Assembly: GCA_008477525.1 (NCBI GenBank) | Contig: SPDT01000007.1 | Location: forward strand, 2,976,001-3,040,000 | DNA: 64,000 bases | Reading direction: 5' to 3' | Origin: Hypomyces perniciosus | Lineage: Eukaryota; Ascomycota; Sordariomycetes; Hypocreales; Hypocreaceae | Part shown: in pieces, positions 11,874-23,520 of the stretch | How the letters are laid out: each line of letters begins with the position of its first letter | Numbering within the stretch: position 1 is the stretch's first letter | Notes under the pieces: model-generated | Told to the model about the DNA's origin: nothing | The model's database searches: none | What the model saw: the letters and a program-made list of their open reading frames with translations, nothing else | Translations under genes and position numbers: made by a program

Positions 11874-12354
11874 CGTACCATACAAGATGGTTCGCTGGTG
11901 GGGATGGGTTTTCAGACGGAGTCTGGACAGGAAGAGACTAGCCTTGTCGCTATGTTTTGGTTTTGGAAAGGCATGGGAGGAAAGAAGCCTGTTGGCGTTG
12001 GAGGGTGTTGACGGTAATTCAAAGATACCACGGCGCTTGGACTTACGATGGAGGATATGTTTACAAAGAGAAATAGGACGGGAAAGGGAAATGGCGACAA
12101 CCTGCTGGACGGGAATGAAAGCGGATGACCGATATCCGTCGAGCACGGATTTTGGATTACCGTTTCATTTTGACAGCATTTCGGCTACTTGCGACGATGG
12201 ATTCCCACTCTTGCTAGGGCAAGGTCCTATTTCCTACTCTGGGATTTTTGTCATCCTTATACTCGGAGGGTACCAGGCATGGGCATAGGCATACACAGGG
12301 AGGGCGGTTCTTGTCACGACGAAGTTAAATAGCATAATCGGACTATTATCCATA

Positions 12355-13938
12355 TACTACTCCGTACTACTACCTGGATACCCCTACCAGAGTCGTATTA
12401 ATGCCCTCAGCCTAGCCCGGTAGCGTGGAGCACGGAGTAATACGGGGTATTGCAGCATCAGCACTTGGTTCTACGGGTTTCAATGCTACCTGATGAGTGG
12501 AGAATATTTTAGGAATCCGACCCCGACCCAAACCCAAAAGAAACGAAGTCGAGCGAAGAAGATCGGGCTGATGGGTAAGGAGGCACTAAGGTAAGTTGGG
12601 TACTAACAGTCGCACGGCCTTGGAAGGTGTCTCGAAGCTAGATCTAGCCAGTAGCAGTATCAAGAACACAGAAAGGAGAGAGGAGTTTTGAAACGAGACA
12701 CCTGGGCTGCGGACAAGTCAGAATTGGAGGTTCCGAGGCCTCAAGGGGCGTGTGTGTGCGTTTGTGCCCAATGGAACAGAGTCATTCTTTTCTCTCTTTT
12801 TTTTTCTTTTTTTTCAGAACAGAGAGACAACGGGTGCAGAGGGGCGGAGAATTCCGAGTTGCATGTTGTGCTTTGCTGGCTTTTCATGTTTTTCTATGTA
12901 TTCGTAGTTGCTTTTTCTGTGGGCAAGAAAGACAAGACAGACAAGACAAAGAGATTTGCACTCATCCACATCCACATGCTTTGTTCTCAACACTTGAGTT
13001 AGGCACCTATTAGGTACGAAGTATCTACTCCGTAATACACTCGTAGTCAGGGCCCGGTTAATCGGGGAAACAAAAATAGCGCGGATGAATATTAGTACAT
13101 ACTACTACTCCGTACTTCGTATGTATTGTAAAACTTACTTACTATTAGTGAGTGAGTCAGTAAGTACGAGTACGTAAAAGAAGTGGATTCCCCGATATCC
13201 TTCGCATGCAAGTCTACTTTGAACGGGATAGTGCATGAATCTACTAAAGAAAGTGCGATCTCTTTAGACTGCGCGTGCGGGGGGAACGGCCATCGACAAA
13301 AAGCTGCTACGATCGGTCATTTTTATTTTAGGCATTTTCTGTTTTGTTTTAATACGAGTACTATGTCTCACACAATCTCCGGTGGGTCTTGAGGAGTACG
13401 AAGTACGTATGTACCTCTTCCTTAGCCCTCTTCTCCGGGTGTGGCGAGTGAGTTGCGTGTTTGACGTGCACTTGCCGAGGCGCAAAATGAGCATAAAGGC
13501 TTCTGTTGAAGAGGTACTTGGGTACCTAGACTATGTACTTCTTGCGTGGCTGGGGCGGCCCAAAGGGGGGAAGGGGGGGGGGCGTGTCTGTAAAACAGGA
13601 CTCTGTCCGGTGTGGCTCACCGGATATTGGGTCCGAATGAAACTAACCCAGCAAGGGGGGGGGGGCGGCGAGAGGGTCAAAAGTGACTGGTAGAATTTAT
13701 GGACAATTTATGAGTACAACAATCCCTAAGGGGAAATAATTTTCTTTCTTCTTCTTTTTCTTTCTCTCTCTTTGATTTTTCGGCTCAGCGTACGGAGTAG
13801 GTACTTCGTACTCGTAGTGAGAAATGCATGATGCATGTGATACATAGTCCCCAACTATCAGATGAGACAGGGACTGCTGCTCCCGTTTCATGTTTATCAA
13901 TCTCTGCAACCCTAAAGCCATATTACCTACGGAGTATA
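12355..13938. repeat. Dispersed TACTCCGTA / TACTTCGTA microrepeat cluster
   Basis: At least seven copies or near copies fall in 1.6 kb, for example at 12355-12372, 13094-13125, 13392-13414, 13791-13817 and 13927-13938. Copies occur in both orientations and often join head to head, giving short hairpin-forming strings such as TACGGAGTAGGTACTTCGTA. Confidence 0.65.
13565..13666 (+). repeat. Long G tracts on the plus strand
   Basis: The strand carries GGGGGG, then GGGGGGGGGG after two A bases (13565-13582), and a further run of ten or more G at about 13655-13666. Such runs could form four-stranded structures, and are also prone to sequencing error. They lie in the spacer, away from any gene. 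Confidence 0.6.
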
Positions 13939-15758
13939 TCGGTCAAATAAAACAGACAGTTCTTGAACTACTGACCGACTCTTTAATTTAGATGTGATTT
14001 TGTCGGTTTCAACTCAATCAATAGCCCCCCTTCCTTGACTTCTCACGTTGTTGCTCCCCCATCAAGGCTCAAGCTGAAAAGGAGGGCTTGGCTGATCAGA
14101 TAAGCTTTGCCCCCCTCATCAACTTTAGCTCTCTGGGTATGCTGAGTGAAAATGATACCTACAATGAGTACTTTGTACATTCTTTAATTCCATGCATCCC
14201 ATGTGCTATGATAGAGGTGTTATCATATGATTATGATTCCATTGCAGACGACCATCTCCTACAGATGGATGTTCTTTGTTCAGATCATAGCATCGTCCCA
14301 TGTCAAAGTGCCCGAGATTTATGGGTCGTGGTTATCTAGGATTTGCTAGGCACACGTCGCTGCAGCCGACTTTCGTCTCTGCCTATTCTCTCCGCGCACT
14401 CCGAAGTCCGCGCCAGGGAACCCGGCTCAGAAGCAACACGTAGCGCCAGCCACATATGAACAGAGGCAATAAACTCACTCCGTACGTACCGGACTTGTGC
14501 CTCTAAACAGACCCCGCAGGAGTGGCTGTCATAAGGCGTCATCACTTGCAGTTGACAGCTTTGACAGGTCGGACCCGAGATCTCCAGGTAGAAGACCGAG
14601 GCTAAAGATGTTGGAATAATTATTTTTATGAGCTTTCTGTGACCTATTGGCGATGTGCTTGCTGAACAAAGCGGCCAAGATTTGAACAAACATGGTCCTA
14701 TTTTATGTATTCTTGTGATGGGATGGTAGTCATAAGAAGCATACAATTTCAATATAAGCCGAATTGATATGGAAAAAAAGAAGCGGCAAATACGCGGCTA
14801 TGAACCAGGCGCAACCAAACCGTAATTCGGATATCTGAAATATATTTGATACCGGCACATAACGGGGGTCGTACCGTCTCGACCGGCGAGCGGCCCCGGA
14901 CGTCGGTGCTCCGGCCGGTCGTGTGGGGCGGGCACGGGGAATAACACCGGCGATGTCGGACTGGAACCATGGATCGACAACAAAGGACCAGCACGCGCAA
15001 AAGGCACACCAATGAGAAGTGATAAGGAGACGGGTGTCTGAGCTGTTCGGCGGAGTCAACCTCGGCTTCCCTGTCAATAGGCCCCGCAGAAACAACGACC
15101 ACAAGCCCCAGGTCTAACAATCCGACACGGGAAAGGAGTCCTGAATGGTATTACCTGCGACGTATACAATGAGCTTTCGGCAAGTGTGTGCTTGGAAAAC
15201 GCCAAACTACAAAAACAACAGACTTACAGTTATTGAGGTTCTGTTCGTTGATCGCCACCAATTTGGCTACCACAACAAGGTGATGACGACTTTTTGCGGG
15301 GTTGATCAACTTGGAGTCGAGGGACAAACAACGTCGTTCTACAGTCTGTTGTCTATTCGCAAGACAGACATCGTGGGTTAATTTAGAGAATCTGTGGGTG
15401 GACTTGGCTTCATGGAATCTATTGCAGCCTGTTGAGCGAGTAGGTCCACTGATTTTCGAGTCACCTTTCACCCCGAAGCCATAGCAGAACTGTCATGAGA
15501 TCTGTCGCCAATCACTTGGAGAACAATCACCATGACAGCTACTCAACGTCATCCCAGCCCGTGACGTCATTTCGATTTGTTCTCCCCTTGATTGGAAGTG
15601 AAGGCCGCTCGCCATCACTCAGAACTCTTGTCCAATATGCTGAACACATCGTCTTTTGTCCTGGCCGAGTTTCAACCTGTAAGCCCTCTCATGTGTGTGC
15701 ATGTTCCAATCAAGTGTCTGACAGGCATCATTCAGCAAAACAACCTTGAGAAACCATT

Positions 15759-16145
15759 ATGCCTTCTATGCAAGATTGGATTCGCGACGACCTCCTCAGC
15801 AAGGAGCGCGACCTCTGGACTGCCCTGACATCCGCCGACCCAGCATCCGCTGTTCAAAAACTGTGTAGTCCAGATGTCAACTTGATGTTCCCCCAGATGC
15901 AGATCCTCACGCTGGAGGACGAGTCTAGCTTCCGAGGCGCGCTGAAGGCTCCGTTCCATCGGTTTGACGATTACCAATTAGACGAGGTCCGGACGCTCTT
16001 TGTCGGCCTCATGGCGGGTGTTGTAACGTACAGGATTTGGGCTGTGAGGGGGAAGAGCGAGTATCGGGCAACGGCTTCGACGACATGGAGTCAGGGGTCG
16101 GATGGCGAGTGGCTGATTATCTCCCACCAGGAGACTCTACTGTAG
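15759..16145 (+). CDS. Small SnoaL/NTF2-like (DUF4440-type) protein
   Basis: A single-exon gene of 128 residues. The opening helix (LLSKERDLWTALTSADPASA), the following LCSPDVNLMFPQMQILT, and the strands at the end (GVVTYRIWAVRGKSEYRATA, then WLIISHQETLL) fit the cone-shaped NTF2-like fold of the SnoaL/DUF4440 group. Such proteins bind small ligands or act as enzymes on varied substrates; the substrate here cannot be told. A second in-frame ATG lies three codons in. A G run of fourteen bases follows the stop codon at about 16178-16191. The neighbour eIF2A converges on it. Confidence 0.78.
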   Translation: MPSMQDWIRDDLLSKERDLWTALTSADPASAVQKLCSPDVNLMFPQMQILTLEDESSFRGALKAPFHRFDDYQLDEVRTLFVGLMAGVVTYRIWAVRGKSEYRATASTTWSQGSDGEWLIISHQETLL

Positions 16146-16580
16146 AGTCTGGATGACAGGCAAGGGAAAAAAGGATGGGGGGGGGGGGGGGAATAGTCAA
16201 CTCAATTTCAGGCTTGGCTTGTAATTCTCACTTTTTGTTTGAACCTCGCGTCTTCCCTCCAATGGAGTAGACGCCAACTACCTATGGACCTTATTCTAGG
16301 CGGCATTCTCCTACAGGTTGCCCCTGTTTTCGTCATCAAACATGCGTCTCTAGTGACAGCGGTCTGATGATCCGATGCAAAATCTTCTCCTCTTTCCATG
16401 TCCAAGAACATTATTGCCACGGTGATGTAAAACAGCCAAGGGAGACTTTTCAAGTCACCGATTCATCTGGCCATCGCAGACTCGGATGACCCCGTCACAT
16501 ATCCATTTCCCCATGTATCTTCAACATTCTTCAGCGGATGCTATATCCACATCCATCCGTTCCCGTCAATAGACAGACCA
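16146..16580. other. Spacer between convergent genes
   Basis: This 435-base gap holds the 3' ends of the SnoaL-like gene and of eIF2A. A run of G occurs at about 16178-16191. No gene is visible. Confidence 0.55.
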
Positions 16581-18730
16581 CTACGATTCGCCACCAAGTG
16601 ACTCCAACTCCTTAACCACAGAGGTCTTGGTATGGATTTTTTTAAGCTGGGTGTCTTCCAGCTTCTCTCCGCCTGCCAGTCTCATCTCAAGATCCTCAAT
16701 GGCTCGGAGCTTCTTCTGAAGACTACGAACCTTCTTTGCATCGGGGTTCTGAGCCGAGGCAGCAGGTTCGGTTGGCGCATTGGGAGGGGGGCCGCCATGG
16801 TGCTGTCCGTTCTGAGTGCCGGGCTGTACACGTCCTTGCTGCGTGTTGCTTCGGCTGCGTGATCCCATATTATTCCTGGATCGGCTCCTGTAGCCTCGGG
16901 AATTGTGGTTGTTGTTGCCGGCAACTCCACGTCTCTCCGGACTGCGGCCCTCATTTCCTGAACCGACACCATATTCCCGCGGCGGCGGAGCCAAGCTTGC
17001 TCCCCCGTTGGGCTCAGGCTCAAGTTTGCCCTCGCCCTGGTTGTTCTTCTTGCCTCGCTTCTTCTTGTTTTTCTTGGGTCCATCTTCGCCGGCGACCTCC
17101 GCTCCAGGAACGGCTCTGACGGCATGTGGTGCGCCCTCAGCCAGCTCTGCACCAGGGACCGCGCGTCGGGGTCGGCCAAAGCCATTGGTACCAACATTCT
17201 GCGTGCCGTTGCTAACGGTATGGGCAGCGCCACCTTCGTCCTCTCGCTTGAAGTGAAGGGGTGTGGCCAAACCACGCGCTCCGGGTGGCCGGTAAGCCCC
17301 TGCAGGCTTGCTTGGCGTCTTGACGGAGCCAAGATAGGTCGCGGCAGACGCATGTGGAGTCGGAACGGGACCAAGCGGGTCTCCGCCGGCAATATTCTCC
17401 ACAGCTGCGGGCCGCCACAGGACACTATACAACTCAACCATGTCCTCATTATACATCAGTCCACCGCTCACATGCCAGAGCTTCACGCCGTTGTCAACAC
17501 GGAGTCGCGGCGAAGTCGTTGCCGTCATGATGTAGCGGCTGTCAGGGCTCCATTCACACACGCTGGGGTTTCCGCTCTCAATGGTACAGATCTTGCGGTT
17601 GTCCTTTTCCAGATCATACACATCGATCTGTCCAGCGAGGTTGCCGAAACCTGCAACCAAGACAAAACGGCCAGTCGGTGAAAACGTAATGGTGTTGCGT
17701 GGACCAAGAGGGAATGAGTGCACAACAGCACCACGGTCATTGAAGATGGTCGTCTTGGCCGGCATGTAGCCGTACACCACACCGAACTGGCGTGAGGAGG
17801 GAGACCAGGAGACATCATGGATTGGGCCCTCCTTGTCCAAGGTCACGCGAGCATCGAAAGCGTTATTCGTGCTGAGCAAGTACAACGTCGTCTCTCCGTA
17901 GTAGCTCTTCCCAGATCGGTCCACATCTGTCTGAGCCAGCACCAAAAGACCAGAGCCTCGCGTGTTCCACTTCAGCTGCACCTTGTCGCCTTTAAAGAAG
18001 GTCTTTTGAGAAATTGGGTTCTGGAATGAGGGCACATTGTAGACCTTGACAGCGGCAGGGGCTCCCTAAATAAAATGTTAGAACAACACGAATACTTTTT
18101 TTTTTTAAAAAAAAAGAATGGAGTTCAATAAATGATGCAACTGACCTTGCGTTCGGGGGCAAAGACGGCTACTGCGTGGTTCTGGCCAGGCGATAGGGCA
18201 AAGTTGGTAGCTCCCTCGACCCGCAGCTTGTTCCAGACGGTGACGAGATCATGGCTTTGGAAGAATTGCACCTCGTTGGTGACGAGACGAGCGCAGTACT
18301 TCTCATCAGCTGTGTACTGGAGGTTCCAGCCTCCCTGCTGCTTCTGGACAAACTGGCCTACCGGCTGCTTGGCGGCAGCCTCGATGCCATCCTCAACGGT
18401 GCGCCAGACTTTAAGGTTCTTGGTAGCGTCTCCAGCCTCATCCTTGCCCGGCCGCTCGAAGGTGATAAGGAAGGTGCCGCGGGGCGAGAACCCCAGCTCG
18501 TAGACGTTGATGACGGGCAGGCCAAGGACCTGATTGCCGGTGGTGGTGTCGACCACAAAGACAGCCTCGGGCGATGCCCAGCCGAAGAATCGACCGCAAG
18601 GTGAGTAGGCACAGCACCGAAGGTTTCCCTCGGGCTTGGTGAACCCAGCGAGGGGATCGTAGACCGGGGCGGCGTCGAAAACGCCGATGGTCTTCTGGGT
18701 TCTGTAGGCGAACTGCAACGGAGATGCCAT
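16581..18730 (-). CDS. eIF2A: Eukaryotic translation initiation factor 2A (eIF2A)
   Basis: Two exons (18146-18730 and 16581-18065) joined across an 80-base intron give 689 residues. The N-terminal 420 or so residues carry the beta-propeller strings of eIF2A, such as YSPCGRFFGWASPEAVFVVD, FSPTGRFVLVAGFGNLAGQI and EWSPDSRYIMTATTSPRLRV. The middle has a YRPPGARG motif, then a basic patch (KKNKKKRGKKNN) and an Arg/Ser/Asn-rich linker. The end is a predicted coiled coil (KKVRSLQKKLRAIEDLEMRL). eIF2A is a cytosolic factor that can bring initiator tRNA to the small ribosomal subunit on special messages. The linker holds an imperfect repeat of the string RAVPGAE. The single intron contains a T run followed directly by an A run. 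Confidence 0.94.
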
Positions 18731-19932
18731 GGCTAGTGAAAGTCACAGAATTCCGTACGTCTTGCAGCTAGTTCTGGGTGGTGCTTGGGGGTTATTGCAA
18801 CGTTCTTTTGGGGAGTGGATTCAGCTTCGTTGACGGGCTTTTTCTCTTCCGTGGTCGATAACAGTCCAAATCTCGCTTGGTGAGGCAAGGAGGATCACGT
18901 CAGGACAGGTCAGGACAGGTCAGGTCAGGTGAGGTCAGTCGTTCGGCTCGGAGGGCGATTCGACGACGACGGCTTCGCACTGGTGCCAGTGTTCGTCCCT
19001 GCTTTTGCGTGCTTGGGTAGATAGGGCTCAAGGTCGGTGAAGCCCTGGGCTGCTGTCAGGTCCAGGTCCAGGTCCAGGTCGTAGGCCGCTATAGTACTAT
19101 AGCTAGTGGCGGAGAAGCGTCAGTGACTGACTGACTGACTGACTGGCTGGCTGACTGATGGGCGAGATGCGATGCGAGATGGAGCAAGTGAAGCAACGGC
19201 GGGGACTCGACAAGGGCAGAGCGACGCGCGAGACGACGGGAGAAAAAGGAGCAGAAGAACAGATGCAGTGAAGAAGGAAAAGTGCAAGCACCCAGGGCCA
19301 GGAGAGAGGCGGAGAATTGACTGGCGGCGGCAGTGCCGTGTTGCTTGTGGGCTCTGGAGGAGAAGGGAAGGGGAGAGAAGGGAACGAGACGAAACGAAGC
19401 GAGACGAGACAAGGGAGCGGCAAAAGTGTGTGGGCGATTTTTTTTTAAGCCGCCCACGGGCAGTAAGTAACTTTTTTTCCCCCTTCGTTCTCCGCCCGCA
19501 GCCAAACCGCCAGCAAAGCATCAAAGAGACGAGTCAAAGCCACGCTAAAGAAAAGAAATCGTTGGTGCCCGGCCCTGCAGCCAATCATCGCTCCATTTTG
19601 TGCTTCGTCTTTGAGGCCTGAATTGAGAGCATTCCAGCAATGAATGCCACGCTTTCACCCGTGCCTCGGATTAACCAATGGCCTTGTCCCCTTTTCATTG
19701 AGTACCTGTGACAATACAGTGTTTGATGTTTGATATCATAAAACTACCACCAGTCAAGTTGCAAACATCCACGTCGATGCCTTTTGCTAATGATTTGGGT
19801 CCACAATCCCCTTCTACCATTCTATTTATGGGCGTCCCTCGTCTCGTGCTTGCTCACCTTCACTCGTAACTAAAATGGAAGAAGAAATCACCTGGTCAAA
19901 TTTGATGCCAACTTCTAATACAGTATACTACC
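18731..19932. other. Upstream region of eIF2A with three tandem repeats
   Basis: The spacer contains a CAGGT-type repeat (about 18898-18940), a CAGGTC hexamer repeat (about 19057-19080) and a GACT tetramer repeat (about 19124-19158). A purine-rich stretch covers 19190-19400 on the plus strand. Overlapping frames of 100-150 residues in this stretch on both strands are low in complexity and are not called as genes. Confidence 0.6.
18898..19158. repeat. Three neighbouring short tandem repeats
   Basis: 18898-18940 repeats GGACAGGTCA-like and GGTCA units, 19057-19080 repeats CAGGTC about four times, and 19124-19158 repeats GACT about eight times with a few GGCT variants. They lie 170-430 bases before the eIF2A start codon on the opposite strand and are probably part of its promoter or 5' leader. 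Confidence 0.75.
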
Positions 19933-21168
19933 TTACCTCACTTGCAGCTTCTCACGCCAGCCCCCCTTTTCAAATAGCCAAAGCGCTTCCATGGCATAAG
20001 CTCGACTGCCTCTGTGTCCGCCTTCGCCCATGGTTGCCTCACTCAGACTTTCCAGAACTCGCCCTTCCTTGACAGAGTTCCACACTCCCATGGCAATTGC
20101 GTCGTCCACACCCGTCCCCCACTCTCCTCGTCCTAGGCGATAGAGAACTCGACCCAAGGTTTGGAACGCTATGCACCGTTGCGCCGGCACTGCACTTCTC
20201 GCCAAGCGGGCAAGCTCGTTAATAGTATACCCAGCAGCTTCCGGTGCCTCCCCATGGTGATGTAGACCCTTGGATGAAGGGATGGATCGACTGACTCGGG
20301 GGGACAGGAACCGGCCACGAAAGTCGAATCGCAAAGCCGAAATGCTGATTTCAGGGTGAGGGTAGTACGATGAATCCTTGTCAGCTGGGCTGTCCTGGCT
20401 GGGTACAGGTGCCATCCAGGCCAACTTGCTTGGGTCGGCTGGAAGGTTGGGGAAGTATTTCTCGTGTAGCGTTGCAAGGAAGTTAGGGTCGGACGGATCC
20501 AGATCTGGGAGGCTGGGTGGTACAGGGAAGTGTGTTGACTTGGGAAGATCAACAATTGGAAAGAGGTCCGGCGGTATCTGGGCCGGGGCTTGGTCCTCAT
20601 CGTAGCCTTTAGCAATTTTGTTGGTTGGTATTACTCTGGAAGTCGGAGGAATAGGCTTTGGTTGTGAATTTGTGGTAGCGGATTCGATAGAGGTGTCGTC
20701 GACATGAATTTCGGGCGGCGGCGGCGGCGGCGGCGCGATGGCCTGGGACTTTTCAGTAGCTGGCAGGTTGAATGGCGAGGTAGGATCCGGTTCATCGATA
20801 TTGGCGCGCTGAAGGAGGCGTTGTATAAGTGCTGGATTCAAGCCATTTAAAATGTCTTCCTGTGCCTGCGCAATCTCCCGAGGCGTCATGCTTTCAAGCT
20901 TCTGCCGGTTTTCCTCGTCTATGCGCTTCCTCTCTATCTCATCGAAACTCGGCTGCTGTGTGAAATCCGGTGATGTCTTGGACTCGGGGTTTGGGGATTC
21001 GCTAGCTGCGTTGCCGGAATGTTTCTGCTTAAATGCTGACGGCTTCCATCGCCGTTTGTGTTGCGGGAAGCCTGTTGACGAGGTTGGGCCGGAAGGAGGA
21101 AACTCGACTGGCTTCTTCTCGCCCGCATCTCGTTCAACAATGTCCGCTATGAGCAAGGTAGGATCCAT
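19933..21168 (-). CDS. RBA50: RNA polymerase II-associated protein Rba50 / RPAP1
   Basis: A single-exon gene of 411 residues. Residues about 76-122 match the N-terminal RPAP1 domain (IERKRIDEENRQKLESM followed by IAQAQEDILNGLNPALIQ). Residues about 278-345 match the C-terminal RPAP1 domain (LRFDFRGRFL, then GYTINELARLARSAVPAQR). In yeast Rba50 helps assemble RNA polymerase II in the cytoplasm before nuclear import; the same role is inferred here. A run of seven Pro at 146-152 is encoded by a GCG-type repeat on the plus strand near 20715. The length fits the fungal form, which lacks the long extension of animal RPAP1. The ATG at 21168 starts MDPTLLIADIVER, typical for the family. Confidence 0.9.
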   Translation of the reverse strand: MDPTLLIADIVERDAGEKKPVEFPPSGPTSSTGFPQHKRRWKPSAFKQKHSGNAASESPNPESKTSPDFTQQPSFDEIERKRIDEENRQKLESMTPREIAQAQEDILNGLNPALIQRLLQRANIDEPDPTSPFNLPATEKSQAIAPPPPPPPEIHVDDTSIESATTNSQPKPIPPTSRVIPTNKIAKGYDEDQAPAQIPPDLFPIVDLPKSTHFPVPPSLPDLDPSDPNFLATLHEKYFPNLPADPSKLAWMAPVPSQDSPADKDSSYYPHPEISISALRFDFRGRFLSPRVSRSIPSSKGLHHHGEAPEAAGYTINELARLARSAVPAQRCIAFQTLGRVLYRLGRGEWGTGVDDAIAMGVWNSVKEGRVLESLSEATMGEGGHRGSRAYAMEALWLFEKGGWREKLQVR

Positions 21169-23520
21169 GATTTCGGCCCGCTGGTAACGGTGCAGTCCAA
21201 CTTGCGTATGCGTCTATGGTGATTGTTAATAGTAATAGCATCTAAGATGGAGATGACAAAAAAAGATGCATATTTCCATCGGAATGTTGGCGGGGCAAAG
21301 GGAATGCTATATCGGCCCCACCACTGTAAAGGTACGTACCCGCGCCTGGCTGCCACGTGAGGCACGAATTCATTGCAATCGATAAGGTTTGGTTACCGGT
21401 ACGTACCTCTTAAGATCCGATTAGTATTGATGCATGGAGTGGCTGTAGCATTTGTCTTGGTAAGGTACTCCGTACCTCAACTATTTATTCAAATCATACC
21501 TAATTACATTTCGCCGTATACTTTAGTAAGGCATTACTAATAATACTAGTCCTGGCTGGTTACTGGGGCGATAATTCTTTATTGAGCTGGGCTATCAAAG
21601 TTGCTGAAATATCAGGTCTCTGAAGTGAGTAGTGATACTAACGAGTCTTCGTAGATAGTATTTAAAGGAATAGTGCTGTATGGAGTAAATGACGGCTTAT
21701 GACACAGATTAACCTCGGCTCAAGATTTCAAGTCTTGGGGTTGTTGTTGGCAATAATCATAAATTATACTCGATGAACGACTCATTGGCCGAATCGGCAA
21801 TTTCCAGATCGAAGCCATCAGTCTGACCAACCAGTCAGACTTTTGCTGACTGCACCGCCACACCTGCATTAGTGCCGATCGATTCTTCAATTCCTTTTTC
21901 CAGAAACCGGCGGTCGACAGGGGTTCTGGGTTCCGGGTACCTTGCAATAAATAATTGTATAAACGCTACAGGCTTGTGTGAAGTGATCTGCAGCGAATGA
22001 AAATTAGGCAAGATATTTAAAAGACGTTTGGGCTTAAGGAGGCGTGCATTGCCAATAGCGGTAGTAGTTGCAAATAGATTGGGTGGGAAATAAAAAGTAA
22101 GTACTCCGTACTCCGTACGAAATACTTGTCTGATACTACTTGTGCAATTTTTGTCAGCTGTGCCAATTTCCACTTATTGGGCGGGGTATCTGAAACTTTA
22201 GTAGAAAGTACAGAACGTACATGTGATAAGTGTACAATCCAAAGATTGGCAATAATTGCACCTGGCCTACGATAGGTATATGACGTGACCTCATTTGCCG
22301 ATGCGGGTGTTTTGGTCTGGGACGAATCAGCGGTCACACATATATGTGGAGACCCGGGCCAAGAAACGGAGTACGAAGTACGGGATAAGGAAATTCCATG
22401 GCGCACGAAACAGTGTGGGTTTGACGAGATGCAGGCAGTGATTGTCATGTACGCGCCGAAGATTGTGTGTCTTTCATAATGGAGGAAACGGCTGTTAGAA
22501 TGCGAGTGAATCTTTGTTCGTTTTGGGTTCATAGATAAGCAACGTCTTGCAGGGTGTACGGAGTACGAAGTAGTTAGTACCCAATGGACAGGGCGGGCCG
22601 CGCCTATCTGACACCGGAAATGGGGCGCCCACCCGCTTCCGTTTCTGGCGGTCGGGCGATTTTGAGGTGCGCGCTTTAAACAATGACTAACCCTGACCCT
22701 GGCGCTGTGTAACCCCACACCCTCTCTACTGCAGCGCGCTTCTCGGGCCAGCAGGGGCTTTGTTCGTCAAATGCAAGCCGCGGCTAAACAAAACGCTGGT
22801 TGGCTGGCTCGCTAACATCCATTAATAAATACCTGGTCCATGTACGAAGTACTTTGTACCTACCTACCCACGCTAACTGTCCCAAGCGGTTTCGCCTTGC
22901 ATGTTCAATTCTCCGCAGCATTTGGGACACATACTGTACTGTAATTCGTACTTTGGTTCAATACAGTGCCAGCTGGTACGAAGAGGGCAGCATGAGAAAC
23001 GTCACCGTACTGTACCTATCTTAACCCTCGTATGGAGGTGTATTACGGATGACATGCGGAGTATTAGTAGTAGACTAGCATTAGTACCTGGTAGTAGAAT
23101 ACTATAGTACTTCGTATGTACGAAGTACTTCGTGGTACCATTACTCGTACGGTTTAGTATTTCCTTTGCAGCCCCAGTCCCGTGACCTGGCGCTAATCCT
23201 GCACCTCTCGGCTGATGTCCATTATCAAGACGACTCTGCATTGCCAATCCGACCAACGCTACGGAGTATGTACTTGGCTAGATATGGAGCAAGTAGCGTG
23301 GTATTAATTAGTAGTAGTATTGGTAGAGTACCTAGTGCTAGTAGTAGTACTCCGTACTACTACTACTACTACTTGGTATCACGCACTCCGTACTCCGTAC
23401 TGTGCTCCCAAGTCAGCCACATCACGCTTCACCCGGACTGGCCGCCTACCTAAGTTGGTGCATGCTTAATTGTTGCCGTCCGTCATATGGCCTGGGGTCG
23501 CATCGCATTGATCCCTATCC
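21169..23520. other. Spacer rich in microrepeats
   Basis: No supportable gene. Microrepeats are dense from 21464 to 23401. The frame at 22017-22718 on the minus strand reaches 233 residues but crosses several of these repeats and shows no domain, so I treat it as chance. Confidence 0.55.
22101..23401. repeat. Dense TACTCCGTA / TACGAAGTA microrepeat cluster
   Basis: Copies lie at 22101-22124, 22367-22383, 22556-22574, 22841-22860, 23105-23140, 23259-23275 and 23341-23400. The string at 23105-23140 alternates TACTTCGTA and TACGAAGTA so that it can fold back on itself. Runs of TAC/TAG triplets (23300-23372) accompany them. Confidence 0.7.

Larger units (their letters stand above)
11874..15758. 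other. Large spacer with microrepeats, G tracts and no supportable gene
   Basis: The first few hundred bases are likely the 3' untranslated region of the transcription factor gene. Between 12355 and 13938 the TACTCCGTA/TACTTCGTA microrepeats are dense. Two long G runs occur at 13565-13582 and about 13655-13666. A GC-rich patch lies near 14875-14960. Open frames (for example 14336-14752 and 14749-15120 on the minus strand) overlap each other, lack domains and look like chance. I see no tRNA. Confidence 0.55.

Noticed and set aside
16682..17449. 255-residue frame on the minus strand
   Set aside because: It lies inside the eIF2A exon in another frame and has no domain.
22017..22718. 233-residue frame on the minus strand in a spacer
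   Set aside because: It crosses several microrepeats, has odd composition and no domain or supporting splice signals.
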